A DNA stretch of 64,000 nt from Cristatella mucedo (GCA_009760855.2 WPIO01000006.1:9712001-9776000), one strand, 5' to 3'. Shown: positions 31,201 through 48,146, counted from the stretch's first letter. A program made the numbers and translations. The notes: generated from the sequence alone by a model not told the origin.

Positions 31201-33635
31201 CCTGAAAAGGATGAGCCATAGTCGGCAGCAGGAGAGTAGTTGTCGTTGCTCAAGAATTATGGAAGCTAGTTCCACAGTCTAGGACATGCAGAGCTTGAGC
31301 TTCTGTCGCCAACGGCAGTGCTTTCTTGTTGGTAGTATCGTTAGATAGACCGCATTGAAAAAGCAACAAGCAGTGGTGTTTTATCAGCAAATTTTACTGC
31401 CAGCCAGCTAGTTGATTATTATTCTCCCCTGTCGAAATCGATAGCTGTTGTCTTAGCCATTCTCCTTCCATCTGCCCCTGGCTGTGCTCTCGTGGTGTGT
31501 CGGGTGATGGCAACTAGTCTAGTGGCCCAGATAATTGGCTGAATGTGGTGATTCCTCAGCATCATGCTAGTAAAACTGCATTGGCAGAGCAGTAGGCTTG
31601 GGCTAGGCTCTGCCATACGTCGATGCGGCTGGATCGACGGGCCATCATATTATTGGTGCTACGATGATACTAACTTACGGCTGCTCATCGCTTGACAGCC
31701 ACAGGCTAGACTTTGAACGTGCCCTCAGAGTACTCAAAAAGCTGAGGCGATTTCCTTCCACTTAGTTCTCATGCAGTAGCTGTGGTGATGATCATGTCGT
31801 GAGATCTAGACAGCATCCTTACTCACAGGTGGCACGGTACTTGTCAGACCACGTGCCTGTCGACTAACGTCTTTAAACTGAACACGAGGCTACAGGTATA
31901 GCGGCTGCATTTTTTGCATGTGATAGCAATCGCCCGTTTTTTATGTTTGGGTCGAGCTGGCTCTCAGCTTATCGAGTCGGTGTACGCATGGTGTGTATTT
32001 CTCGTTTTGCGTGGTGTTTTGAACCCTTGCACGAATTCAGGAGGCTGCTTCTCAGCTCAGCTCTTTGGCTGGTTTACGTTGTGCATGCGATAGGTCGGAT
32101 TTGGTTCCCACAGATACCGGTGCTAGTTCTTGATTGGCTTCAAAAGTACTGAAGCGTTGGCTCAGTGCTGAAGAACAGTGGTGGGCGGTGACATTCTTTT
32201 GAAGCATTGTTTTTGGGGCCAAGATACTGCTGATGTCTGTCTGTCTGTGCTGGTGTTTGAAGCATAGTTTTATGGTCACGGCCCAGTGGTTAATGCGCTC
32301 GACCCGACCAAGGTCTAGCCAAGGACGGGGCACATGTGAAGCGTTGGAATAGAGATTTGGTTCTCTTAGGGTGCTATTCAAATAAATTATATACAGACTC
32401 TCAAGCTAACTGGGCTGTGTGATGTGGGCAGAACATGGACACACCAGAACTGCAATTAAGACTTCACCGAGCAGTGCCCGAGTAGGGGGGGTTGAAAGTC
32501 TGAGTTGGTTGTTGTGGAAGCCCTTTTCCATGTTCCTGTCGGCTTCAGCACTGCTTGTAGGAGATAGTGTAGCCGAAACCGGTAGTGATTCTGTGTGTGA
32601 GCCGTGACGGCACATTAGGTAAGGCGGTTAGTTTACACGGCCTTGGTTCCGAGGTCGTGGGTTCGAATCCTGCGATGGGCGATCCTGTATTGACACTGCA
32701 AGCGGTGGTGATAGCCATAGAGGCTCTTCTGTTGCTATACAAAAGATGCTGTCTGATTATGTATTATTTGTTTATCTTAATATATTCTATAGTGGATCAT
32801 CGTTTTGGCGAGGGGGCTTTGTAATAATAACTTGTGTAGCACCTTCAAATATGCTAAGGAAAGGAAGCATGTCAGTTGGTTAGTAATAACATGCACCCAT
32901 AGGCTCACCGAGGACAATTCACTCAACAGAGCAAATGCTGGAGGTCTGTTGAAATGTCTAGTCAGGGAATACGAAGGTCCGGGTACTCAGCGTTCGTCTT
33001 TGCTTGCTGGTGGTTTTGCTCTGATCAGACGTTAGTCGTTGCTGACAACCGGTCTTGCTTTAAATAAAATTAATAAATCCTAGCTGATTAAACAGCCTCT
33101 TTTTGTATAGCGACAGTAGATGCTTTACGGGCTATCACCACCACTTGCAGTGGCGATAAAGAATCGCCCATCGCAGGAATCGAACCCATGACCTCGGGAG
33201 CAAGTGCATGAAAGCAACCGCCTTACCTAGTGTGCCATCACGGCTCAACTGCCGATTCAAAGTCTGGTTAGTTAGCTGTAAACAGTCTAATGTATTAATG
33301 AGCCTCTTGCTTACGCTGTCAGCTGCTATTTGGTCTTATTCTAGTTGCACTGCAGTAGGGCTGCACTACAGACAACAGCCTCACTAGGGTAAAGTGATTC
33401 TAAATCCCCTTACTGGCATTGATCTGCACCTGATAACCGGACGACCTGATGTAATCTTTCGCCTCTGAAGTAAGCTAGCTGTACTATTCCTCTCCCCTGA
33501 CATTTGCTTTACGTACTCTTTTTGGCAGGAGATCAAGGCAGTATGACCAATATCTTCACAGCAGGTAGTAGCTCTGCGCTACGATCACGATACAGCCGCC
33601 GTGCTGGAGCAGCAGGTCGCACTGGGAGACGATAA
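14585..33635 (+). CDS. POM121: POM121-type transmembrane FG nucleoporin (13 coding exons)
   Basis: Exons: 14585-14832, 19701-20194, 21740-21902, 24090-24314, 24590-24818, 24963-25066, 25264-25504, 25705-26011, 26472-26621, 26755-26868, 27736-29640, 29763-29840, 33529-33635. All phases match and the total is 4,365 nt (1,454 codons plus stop). The N-terminus has a hydrophobic segment (residues ~27-48) followed by RGRRR. A long Ser/Pro/Arg-rich middle with basic NLS-like patches (KSRKRHRL near residue 340; PLRKRDPTLFQDLADRFKS in exon 7) leads to an FG-rich region (residues ~755-1425) with many FGA/FGS/LFG/FGG repeats. The C-terminus (NIFTAGSSSALRSRY..., then Arg-rich) resembles the conserved POM121 end (FSIGAGS...RR). 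In the family the protein anchors the nuclear pore in the pore membrane. One intron uses GC-AG (after 24818). The ATG has A at -3, and an in-frame stop lies upstream at 14480-14482. Confidence 0.9.
15790..16028 (+). mobile_element. L2-like LINE 3' end
   Basis: ACAGCATTTAGTGGGTCCCT, then CATGCTGGCTCTGTGCATG and the terminal stem-loop, ending in ATTATTATTATC. It lies in POM121 intron 1. Confidence 0.75.
16430..16905 (+). mobile_element. L2-like LINE 3' fragment
   Basis: Contains the end of ORF2 (CTCCCAAAGCCTGGAACTCA, i.e. PKAWNSL) followed by the 3' UTR and a diverged tail. It lies head-on against an inverted fragment of the same family that begins near 16920. Confidence 0.72.
16920..17690 (-). 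mobile_element. L2-like LINE reverse transcriptase fragment
   Basis: A minus-strand region collinear with the RT of the 50.4-52.3 kb copy. It contains fragments such as NFVLGPVF (from VPQGSVLGPVLF), ADVIARHNLGFHL and WSGPISVG, over several frames. The catalytic region is disrupted. Confidence 0.78.
17691..19119. other. POM121 intron 1, unassigned part
   Basis: No repeat match or coding motif was found. A long minus open frame that begins in the adjacent LINE fragment runs through to 18741 and is judged non-coding. Confidence 0.35.
19120..19490 (-). mobile_element. LINE family C 3' fragment
   Basis: Inverted copy of the (ACATT)n LINE terminus: CTGTAACTCCACAAAGCCAA, AACAAAGAGAAAGTAAGAAG and GAGAAAGTGAGTGGCA match the reverse complement of 13560-13952. 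It lies in POM121 intron 1. Confidence 0.65.
19701..20194 (+). CDS. POM121: POM121 exon 2
   Basis: The acceptor TTCTCTTGCAG|T and donor ATTG|GTAAGT are strong. The exon encodes ~165 residues rich in Ser, Pro, Leu and Arg, with SPLRSKPLIPLDSFRSPP and SPLSRLTRGFMPRL. This is the low-complexity linker after the membrane anchor. The phase is 2 on entry and 1 on exit. Confidence 0.85.
20195..21049. other. POM121 intron 2, unassigned part
   Basis: Nothing recognised apart from short low-complexity stretches. The intron's downstream part carries an L2-like fragment. Confidence 0.35.
21050..21525 (+). mobile_element. L2-like LINE 3' fragment, strongly diverged
   Basis: TGCTACCGATCAAGCAGCAC and ATCGACTTTGAAGTGCTGTC correspond to the ORF2 region LP..KQRIDFKVL. 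CCCAAAGCCTAGAATTC corresponds to the WNSLP region. The diverged tail ends in ATTAATATTATTG. It lies in POM121 intron 2. Confidence 0.6.
22535..22815 (+). mobile_element. LINE family C 3' fragment
   Basis: GGAACTTGCTTCCACGATTC, ATCGACTATGGCTCATCC and ACTCACTACCTCAACTGCTC match 13560-13952. The copy is cut before the (ACATT)n tail. It lies in POM121 intron 3. Confidence 0.7.
22942..23006. other. Two adjacent perfect hairpins in POM121 intron 3
   Basis: Hairpin 1: CCTGGCAGCG/CGCTGCCAGG (22942-22951 with 22960-22969), 10 bp, 8-nt loop. Hairpin 2: CGGTAGCAATGGCA/TGCCATTGCTACCG (22971-22984 with 22993-23006), 14 bp, 8-nt loop. They are separated by one base. Neither arm shows up elsewhere in the window. 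Confidence 0.75.
23150..23660 (+). mobile_element. L2-like LINE fragment, diverged
   Basis: GAGCTTCACTGGCTCCCTGTC then ATCGATTTTAAAATCCTCAG correspond to the ORF2 region LHWLP...RIDFKVLSL. AATTCTGGAACTCGCG corresponds to WNS. Several stops. It lies in POM121 intron 3. Confidence 0.62.
25169..25220 (+). repeat. (CT)n microsatellite in POM121 intron 6
   Basis: About 50 bp of pure CT dinucleotides, 44 bp upstream of the acceptor of exon 7. Its pyrimidine character in the sense strand could act as an extended polypyrimidine tract. Confidence 0.9.
26183..26346 (-). mobile_element. SINE family B copy
   Basis: Inverted full-length copy in POM121 intron 8: AGCTGATTAAACAGCCTCTT, CTATCACCACCACTTGCAGT, GGAATCGAACCCACGACCTC and CCTTACCTAGTGTGCCATCA. 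Confidence 0.85.
26345..26380 (+). repeat. (TATG)n microsatellite
   Basis: A short tetranucleotide run at the head end of the SINE B copy in POM121 intron 8. Confidence 0.8.
27420..27525 (+). mobile_element. L2-like LINE 3' tail fragment
   Basis: ACCATTCGATCATGGTTCCT, then the stem-loop (AAAGTGCCTAGATAGAAATTG...GAGTGC) and ATTATTG. It is a tail-only copy in POM121 intron 10. Confidence 0.72.
27736..29640 (+). CDS. POM121: POM121 exon 11: FG-repeat domain
   Basis: A single 1,905-nt exon, about 635 residues. It is dominated by Ala, Ser, Gly, Pro and Thr with about 40 FG motifs (FGAG, LFGFG, FGSS, LFGS), the type that lines the pore channel and binds karyopherins. The acceptor is CCTTGTAG|CT and the donor GGAG|GTGAGT, both in phase with their neighbours. 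Codon use is strongly GC-ending. A short tandem duplication gives SAFPATTSAFPATTS near 28920-28965. The antisense open frames over this exon are compositional shadows. Confidence 0.9.
29886..30063 (+). repeat. Tandem array, 24-26 bp units
   Basis: Seven units of about 24-26 bp lie just inside POM121 intron 12. The first three read GCGCCATTCGTGCCGCTGCTCTAG-like in two halves (GCGCCATTCGTGCC and GCTGCTCTAG). The next two have CCCTGCTCTAG, and the last two replace GCGCCATTCGTG with GCCAGCCGTTCGTG. The array abuts the SPIN-like MITE that starts at 30064. Confidence 0.88.
30064..30251 (+). mobile_element. SPIN-like hAT MITE, copy 2
   Basis: It starts CAGCCGTTCTCGACCTGTGG and ends GGTTGAGAACCGCAG. 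It shares with copy 1 the blocks GACCCCTTTGGG, GGGGGTCGCCTAAGACC, CACATTTCGCACACAATA and GGGTCGCGGCATCAGGAAGG. The flanking octamers CTCTAGGC and GTTTAAGC agree at 5 of 8 positions and both fit nnnTAnnn. It lies in POM121 intron 12 and has no coding capacity. Confidence 0.8.
30380..30570 (-). mobile_element. L2-like LINE 3' fragment
   Basis: Inverted LINE terminus: GATCTCTTTCTGGGTGCTTA, GGTCGAATGGTGAGTGG and TCAGCATGCAAATGTGGTTA. It is followed directly by an inverted SINE A copy. Confidence 0.72.
30571..30713 (-). mobile_element. SINE family A copy
   Basis: Inverted: ATTTGTATAGCGCCCAAAGA (tail stem-loop), GGGCTCGAGCCCACGACCTC (B-box region) and CACCTTAACCGCTGGACCAA (A-box region). This is one of the best preserved copies. 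Confidence 0.82.
30990..31330 (-). mobile_element. LINE family C 3' fragment
   Basis: Inverted: GTCTGTAACTCCACAAAGTC, CAACAAAGAGAACGTGGGAA and AAAGGATGAGCCATAGTCGG. The tail side shows GTAATGTATC, an eroded (ATGTA)n. It lies in POM121 intron 12. Confidence 0.72.
31331..32272. other. POM121 intron 12, unassigned part
   Basis: No repeat family or coding motif recognised. Confidence 0.35.
32273..32395 (+). mobile_element. SINE family A copy
   Basis: GGCCCAGTGGTTAATGCGCT head with a deletion over the B-box region, then AGAGATTTGGTTCTCTTAGG tail stem-loop and AAATAAATTATA. Confidence 0.68.
32597..32759 (+). mobile_element. SINE family B copy
   Basis: GTGACGGCACATTAGGTAAG, CCGAGGTCGTGGGTTCGAAT and AGGCTCTTCTGTTGCTATAC: a full-length copy in POM121 intron 12. 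Confidence 0.83.
33079..33246 (-). mobile_element. SINE family B copy
   Basis: Inverted full-length copy: TAGCTGATTAAACAGCCTCT, GGAATCGAACCCATGACCTC and CCTTACCTAGTGTGCCATCA. With the plus copy 320 bp upstream it forms a potential long inverted repeat in the POM121 pre-mRNA. Confidence 0.84.
33529..33635 (+). CDS. POM121: POM121 exon 13: C-terminus and stop
   Basis: The acceptor TCTTTTTGGCAG|GA matches the phase of exon 12. It encodes NIFTAGSSSALRSRY followed by an Arg/Ala-rich end and TAA. The SIxAGS/FTAGS plus basic tail pattern is the conserved POM121 C-terminus, which supports the identity of the whole gene. Confidence 0.85.
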
Positions 33636-34132
33636 TGCAGTGCCGATGATTTGTTTTAATGCTGTACCGTGTCCGCCACGCATACTTATGGTGTTGTATG
33701 GCTAACTCAAAAGGCTCGTGGAGGTTATAGGTATCGTGCTGACCTCAAGTGGACACTACATGCAAACAGTTTCCTGTTTTGATAAGAACAGGCTGTTGTT
33801 TCAAAGCACGTATTGGGTCATCAACTTGGCTGGGGGGGGACTATTTCAAGTAGTTGGGCTTAAACTGCCAGCTGGGCTAGTTCCTTACGTTGTCATTTGA
33901 TGTGGATGTATTTGTCAGGTCTTAGCTATTAACAGTCCGGGGGCCTGATTCGTTCGTACAGGACTGCAAGAACTAACTTATTGTGCCTGAACTTCGGGCT
34001 GCAGAGCAAATATATTTTTTGTACTGTGTTACTGCATCAGTTCGGATTTTGTTTTCCATTTTTAGCAATCTTTTAATGTACATGTGCTTGTGCTCGTTTA
34101 TGAGTACTGCACTGGGAGTTGTTATGCATGCC

Positions 34133-34138
34133 AATAAA
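34133..34138 (+). terminator. Probable POM121 poly(A) signal
   Basis: AATAAA about 500 bp after the POM121 stop. It is the first canonical signal on the plus strand downstream. Confidence 0.55.
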
Positions 34139-34213
34139 AATGTGTGGCTGCTGTACCAGTGTCACTGAGTTCGTAATACATCCATAACTAATTAGAGTGT
34201 GAGTATACAACGG

Positions 34214-34219
34214 TTTATT
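34214..34219 (-). terminator. Probable CDC42 poly(A) signal
   Basis: AATAAA on the minus strand (TTTATT on plus), about 605 bp after the CDC42 stop. It lies about 80 bp from the POM121 signal in convergent orientation. Confidence 0.5.
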
Positions 34220-34823
34220 ACAACGTTCTCGAGTGCTATAAATGCTGCTCAATTTCTCATGCCTCAGCACCCCACATGTCACAGCTTATAAATATCAGTA
34301 TTTAGTACAGAAAACTGCAAAGGGGTTGCTTCTGATCTGGGCAAATACGTGCATGCCCTGGCACCGTGGCTACTGCACTTGAATTCTGCAAGTGGTCGAC
34401 GTCACTTGCCTTTTGATGTCTTGGTGAATATATGCATTGCTTCATATACACTAAAGGCAAAGAAGCGACATCGTCACCATCGATTTCATTATTTGATCCA
34501 TGGGTCTGTATGTTCCGTTAAGTTGATAACTCACCAGGCAGCGCCTTTGCCCCCTAGCAGCCAGATCCGAGTACCCAAGCACGGCATGCCACAAATAAGC
34601 CTTAGTATAGCACGTTAACGCAGGCTCTGTTGGAGGCTGCAACATGCAGTTACGACTTCTCGCCTGAATTGAAGGATGGCCATATTGTCTTTAGATTAGT
34701 GAACCATGGCCATGCTGACTGTCCATCCACATTCTTGTAAATTAGCAATCTTCCTAGAATGAAGTCCCGAGCGTCGCTATGTGCTGTACAGGATACGAGG
34801 GTTCCTTGCTCGAAATTCCTCGC

Positions 34824-42254
<7,431 letters not shown>

Positions 42255-42685
42255 TCTACAGTAAGAATAAAAAGACAACATTAGAAACCTCTTGCAATTG
42301 TTGGCTCGTCAGCAGTTTTAGCAAAACTGATATGCACAGTAGGCACCTGCAACTCAGCTTCAACAAAAAATAATTCAGTACACGATATGCTTTCAGATGT
42401 AGCAATGCTGCCTATTAGTCCAGGCTAGCAGACGGTGCAGGCAGATGGTAAAACTCCTAGACATGGTTATTCCTCGGCTATTTCATGAACAAAAATTATT
42501 TAAAATAGTGAAGGCACTCAGCAGAATGCACATTTCCAAGCCATTGGAACATAACTACTAATAAGTCCAAAGTCACTTTCACTGGCACTTGGGCCAACAT
42601 GGACTAAACTGCCGAGTAACAATGTGGTCATCATCTATAGGCAAATCTGGCAAAAACTATTTTTTCTATTAAGACAAACAAACAT

Positions 42686-42797
<112 letters not shown>

Positions 42798-42844
42798 CAA
42801 TGCAAACTGACCCCCATCGGAGGTTACTAGGTTGATGGCCAATA

Positions 42845-42925
42845 AGCAAATGTAAAGCGCCTAGAAAGAGATTGGGTTCAATGAGGGCGCATTATCAAGT
42901 GCATTATTATTATTATCATTATAAT
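42845..42925 (+). mobile_element. L2-like LINE 3' tail fragment
   Basis: A well-preserved tail-only copy: AAATGTAAAGCGCCTAGAAA, AGAGATTGGGTTCAATGAGG and GCGC, then ATTATTATTATTATC. Confidence 0.8.
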
Positions 42926-44844
42926 AGGTGCTTGTCGGTGTAGTCGTAGAAGAAAACGAGAAAACTATTAACTCGGCAAGCGCCTGAGCAAAGAATTAAG
43001 CTGAAAGCATCACGAACAGTAGAAGGATAACCGTAACGACTTTTACTTTCTCAGATACGTGACTTGACAGCTAGTCGACTTCTAACAGGCAACATGGGGA
43101 TGTCAAATCAATTTTCCCAAAGACCAATGCTTTTGAGTGACAAGATAATAAAACCATGAAATCAGCAAAACACAGCAACTAATGCAGCTTTAAACTTAGC
43201 AGTAAGAACAGGCACTCAACCAATTGTAAAAGAATGAATATAAATAGCCCCAAATATTTTTATCATTACAGTGAAACCTGCTTGCAAGCACCACATATGC
43301 GACCTGTCGAAAATGGCTCACGTCTCACGAATCTATCAAAAGTCTCGCGAACAGAAAGACATTCACATAGACCAAGTCTCACGAATCTGCTGCAATGTAC
43401 CAGTACTAGGGTACTACGTTGCACAAACCTTTTTTCACACAAACCCTCAGAGGTTCACGTTGCACATAAACCCTCAGAGGTTCACTGCTATGCTATCCAT
43501 ATCAGGTCTTGGAGCAGAACTTGTCCAAGAAGGCAATCGCTTACTAAATCAGCTGCTAGGGTTTATAACAATTCGGAGCCCCCACCGCCCTTGTATCGGA
43601 ATCACAATTCACTTACTCTATACAGCAATGACACAAAGTTTTCACTGTAAGACCAGATCTACCAAACTTTAGGAAACCATCTAAACACAGTATGCTACGT
43701 CAGTCACAGTCACCCTAAATATGAGTTTTCGATATACTCGAGGAGAATCTAATCATTTCCAATGTAGAAAATAATATCGGCACTATGAAAATGGTTATTC
43801 GAACCGTACACACCATACATCTTACAAAAATGAACAAGGATGTCAACGACCACACTTGCTAGGCAATCACAACGAAAAGAACACGCCCACCCAGAAATAG
43901 CACTCAAGTATTTTAACAGTAGGCTTTGGAGCACGCTGTTGCTTATATTTTAAACTGATTAAAAACAAGCTAGTGCACTTGCCACGTGCAGAATTTCAGG
44001 ACGTACATAAACACACATCTGATTCTCATCATATACCACTTCCACTCATCGCCTGCTCATTCCTAGTGTTTCTTGACCAGTGCCTGCATGCCCCTATACT
44101 GAAGTCACGGGCCAAATGCACAGTTTGAATGTATCTCCACTCCACTGTCCAGCTAGGAGTAGACTATAGTGGACTTGGAAGTGACCTAATGTGTCTAGGT
44201 GAGTGACCAAGATTAACTCAACAGATACAAATGTTCTACCCATGGCCTACGGTCATTCAGGCAGACCTCCCCAACTCCATAAAACCATGCCAACTCAAGG
44301 GTTTGTTATGCTGGGAGAGCCTGCTGCAGCAGAGTCAAAACCTAAGCGGTAACACGGTACAACCGAACCCTCAAGGCAGGACCAGTCCTAATATACTCCA
44401 TATACCTTCCATGTTGGCCCAAATTACTAGCAATACATAACCATCAGCAGACAATACCTAGCAATTTAAAAGACAAACCGAGTTTAATAAGTTGCCACAG
44501 CTACATAATGGCATGGCAGTGGCAGAACTAGCTGATCGTCAACCAGCAAACAACTAATATATCACACACAGTTCTCCATACCCCAAGCCAATACACTATT
44601 CTGTATGCATTGCTTTAGGCTAAGTCTTGATGTGACTTGCTTAACAAGCCAGTACCACCACACAACGTCTTGATATCCAATACTGCCATCATCACTGGGT
44701 TGCAATACACCTGATTTACAGTCATAGTAGAGCTGCTCAAGGACAAAAATAATGCATGATATAAATATAATAAAAAGTACTGAAAGCAAAAAGCTCTAAT
44801 AAATTCAGAGCTCACAGAAATGGCCTCATAACGTCCTCTACTGG
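42926..44844. other. No gene recognised
   Basis: AT-moderate sequence, probably intron of CDC42 if the upstream leader exon is right. Frames near 43234-43672 contain a short duplicated CCCTCAGAGGTTCAC block (43444-43485) but no known motif. Confidence 0.35.
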
Positions 44845-44932
44845 CATTATAATAATTATATGTATACAGCACCATAAGAGAACTAAATCTCTTTCTGGGC
44901 ACACCACAAAGGCTGCAGGAAGAGTACCAATT
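44845..44932 (-). mobile_element. L2-like LINE 3' tail fragment
   Basis: Inverted tail-only copy: ATACAGCACCATAAGAGAAC, AAATCTCTTTCTGGGCAC and GCTGCAGGAAGAGTACC. Confidence 0.7.
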
Positions 44933-44965
44933 GATTATTCATAATAGCACACAACTGTTGCACAT

Positions 44966-45096
44966 CGCCTTGGTTTGGCCCTGGGGTGGGATGCTTGCCT
45001 TCAACGACGTTCAAAGGTGGGTTTGAGCTCTGAAGCACGGGCACCTGAATCGAGATTAAGTTCTCTTAGAGCGAAATATAAATGATTATATATTTT
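44966..45096 (+). mobile_element. SINE family A copy
   Basis: CCTTGGTTTGGCCCTGGGGT head, AAGGTGGGTTTGAGCTCTG B-box region, GAGATTAAGTTCTCTTAGAG tail stem-loop and AT-rich end. Confidence 0.7.
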
Positions 45097-46074
45097 TTAT
45101 TTATAAGGACTGTTAATATGACCGCAGCATATGCTGTGAGGAAGAGTGTGTTTAATTTTGCTGTCCTGCCCAACCGAGCCATAACTGCTAGAGTCAGCTG
45201 ACCTGGACACCAACATTGATAAAGCATGTCAGCAGTGACATATGTAAACGCATACTATGATGAACAAACTTTTTCAAGATAAACAGGCTCTTAGCATTTG
45301 AGGTGATCACACAATTTCCAGGACTGCTGCCGGTGCATGCCAGTAACTACTCAACTCATAATGGAATAACTGGCTTGACTCGTGAGGAGGCTTGACTCAT
45401 GCAATAACTGGCTTGACTCGTGAGTTATAGCCAAAACTATCGAGTAACAGACAAGATTTGCACGTCATGACTACCACGACACTAAGTATTTACCCGAGTT
45501 CACATAAAGAGCAAACAGCAATTTGAGAAGCTTTGCCCCCTCCTACTCGTTAATCAAAGACAAATGAAACGTATAAGCAAGAATGCATGGCCGGCAATTG
45601 TAATAGCAGTAGCCACCGATTCATGCTGTGACCAATAAAACTAAAGCAACGATTGGCCAACCTTGAGCTATTCCACAGCCATCCCAGCAATGTTATCGTG
45701 TGGATAAGGACGAGTAACCATAGCTATGAGCTTAAAATGTCTCACCCCTCTGCTAACATTGAAATGCTGGGAAAGAGCAATGTACACGGTTTTCTTGCCG
45801 TTTGCTTATAGACTTGCAGCAGCTAATGACGAGCCGACAGACTTTGCTTCGTGCTGGCAGACCAGTAGCAGCTGTCGACTAAAGGACAGAATCTGCCGAC
45901 AGAGCAAGTTTGCCAAGCCTCTTAGGGAAGCAAGTTAGGTTTGCTGGTAAGGCTCATTCTTCATCAGCTGCTGGAAATCGATCCGAGGTTTAACTACCGA
46001 GGGCAAATATATTTTCTTTGCCGCGTAGTGGGCGTTTGAGGGATGCCAAGAAAGCATGAAGGCTTTGCAGCCCC

Positions 46075-46258
46075 TCGGGCTGATATTTGCATGATGACCT
46101 TGTGCATGTCACCTCTAACCGTGTTATGCTTGTTGACATTGAGCATGCTACCATTAACCACTCGATCATGCTTCCTATGCAGCAAATGTAGAGCCTAGAA
46201 AGAGATTAAGTTCTCTGAGGGGGGCTACAAAAAGGAATTATTATTATTACTATCGCAG
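46075..46258 (+). mobile_element. L2-like LINE 3' end
   Basis: CATGATGACCTTGTGCATGT, CACTCGATCATGCTTCCTAT, AGAGATTAAGTTCTCTGAGG and an (ATT)n tail. Confidence 0.78.
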
Positions 46259-48080
46259 CATTTTAATTGCCAGTGTGGTTAGACCGAATCACAAGCATTT
46301 TGCATCAAGACTAAAACCACGAAAAGCACAATGCTTAGCCTCCAACCAAACTGAAGGGTGTCTTACACGTCATCTAATGAGACCGCCTGTGCCCCTAAAC
46401 ATTTTTCTTGCTCATCCCACTTCTCAATTTGTCCACTCTTCTCAATGCAAACCTGTACAAATAAGGTGGCTATGTAAGTTACAAATGTACCTGTTCAATC
46501 ATTGTACATGTTGTCTTGTAGGTCAGCTTTGACCAAACATAAAGCAGTTGTAAAGGCTGAGAATAGGGAAAGCCACAATGATTGACAGTGAAATGCATTT
46601 TGCCTAACTTGTTGGACTTGTTGTCAACTGGTTGGATGGTAGGCAAACATAACCCAAGAGCCCCACTACTTGGAGACTAAGCAAGGCTCCCCAGTTACAC
46701 AACAAAGTACGCTATAAAAACTGTGAAGATCTGGGCATTACAAGATTACACCTATACTTTAAGCCTGCCACAGTGCATAGTTAATATAGAATCGCACGTA
46801 AATACACACACACACACTCACATAACCACACATAAAGACACAGGCTATGGGTCTTTCTTCAAGTAATTGGCACTCACTGACAGAAATGAAGCAAGACAAA
46901 TGCATAAATTATTAAAATATGCACAAATTTTGGCAAGCGATATCCAAATAAGAGGTAGAACATTGCTCGAAACTTCAAAATAACGCTAACAATAACAGTC
47001 AAAATTGTATAAGAGTGATGCTGATGTAATGCATTGAGCTTCTGTGGGCAGCATATCCCAGAGAACAGGTTCCAAAAATAAGAAAACAGCAATCATGACC
47101 AGCTTCACTTTAAAAAAATATCTGGTCACTAGATCTTAAGCCATCGTTTGCCTTTTAACGTTCCACTTTTGCTGTCTTAGATCCGTGCCCCTCCCCTCCC
47201 CCAGTTGCCTTCAGCAAATTTACCCTTTAGAACTTCCACTGATCTAACTTAATCATGGTAGTTGCGTCGGAACGACTCGTGGCTAAGACGGTACTAACAA
47301 GCCAAAATGCTCGAAACGTAAAGATGCGACCTACTTGTTCAGCAAAGATTTGGCCCGACACTGCGAGGCCATGAGCCTGCAGTCTGGCTATCACCTGATT
47401 TCTCATAGAAAAAACGAAAATCGCACATCGTCTTTTCCTTCTGTAGCTCCTATCCACACATCGCACTAATACGTCCACCCACCCACTCCGGAGCCCACCG
47501 GACATTGAGAACTTCGCCTCGAACACCTGACCAACGCCAAGCCAGTGCCATTGAGGTATAGGGGACATCACTAAGCTTAGCAGGTTATTCTGGGGCACGC
47601 ATTGGCGAATTCATTTTTTGGCAGACGGCTGGATGCAGCACAACTGCTGTTCACAACTCACCTTGGACAGACTTGTGAATTGAGCACCCCCTGCGAGGCG
47701 CCTGGAAACCAAACAGGATATAAGTAATGAGCTACACTGCACTATAGCCCAGTTTTCTGTTGCTACTCCATTCGGTATTCCAACCTATCAGTTGATGGGC
47801 GAACCGCAGCCTTACTAGGGACAGCCGGAAGTGATTCTTGGAGCAAGCGAGACTTGAACCGTGTGCGCCTAATGCCTCATAAAACCATCGGAAACGAGTA
47901 CTTTAAACCTAATTATTCACACTAAGTCATACATTTCTCAAGCTACCACATTCATGTCGCTGCCTGGGAGTAACTGCCACATGAGCTAAGTGTCCAGGTC
48001 AGCGTACGACGGCAAGAATAAGGTCAGGGGACCGCGGCAGGTCTTGAATAACATTACATGCACGAGGCAAGCAGTGATCT
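46259..48080. other. No gene recognised
   Basis: A 123-codon minus frame (47227-47598) has fairly protein-like composition (SGGLRSGWVDVLVRCVDRSY) but no recognisable family, splice context or start. A short CA run lies near 46806. Confidence 0.3.
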
Positions 48081-48146
48081 CTGGCGAAAAATAGAGGCCG
48101 CACAACAACGACAGCGTCCCCTTCCCATAACTTAATATGACTTTAC

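Noticed and set aside
32597-33246. tRNA genes
   Set aside because: The box-A/box-B-like blocks belong to SINE B copies with a non-tRNA hairpin and a long SINE body.
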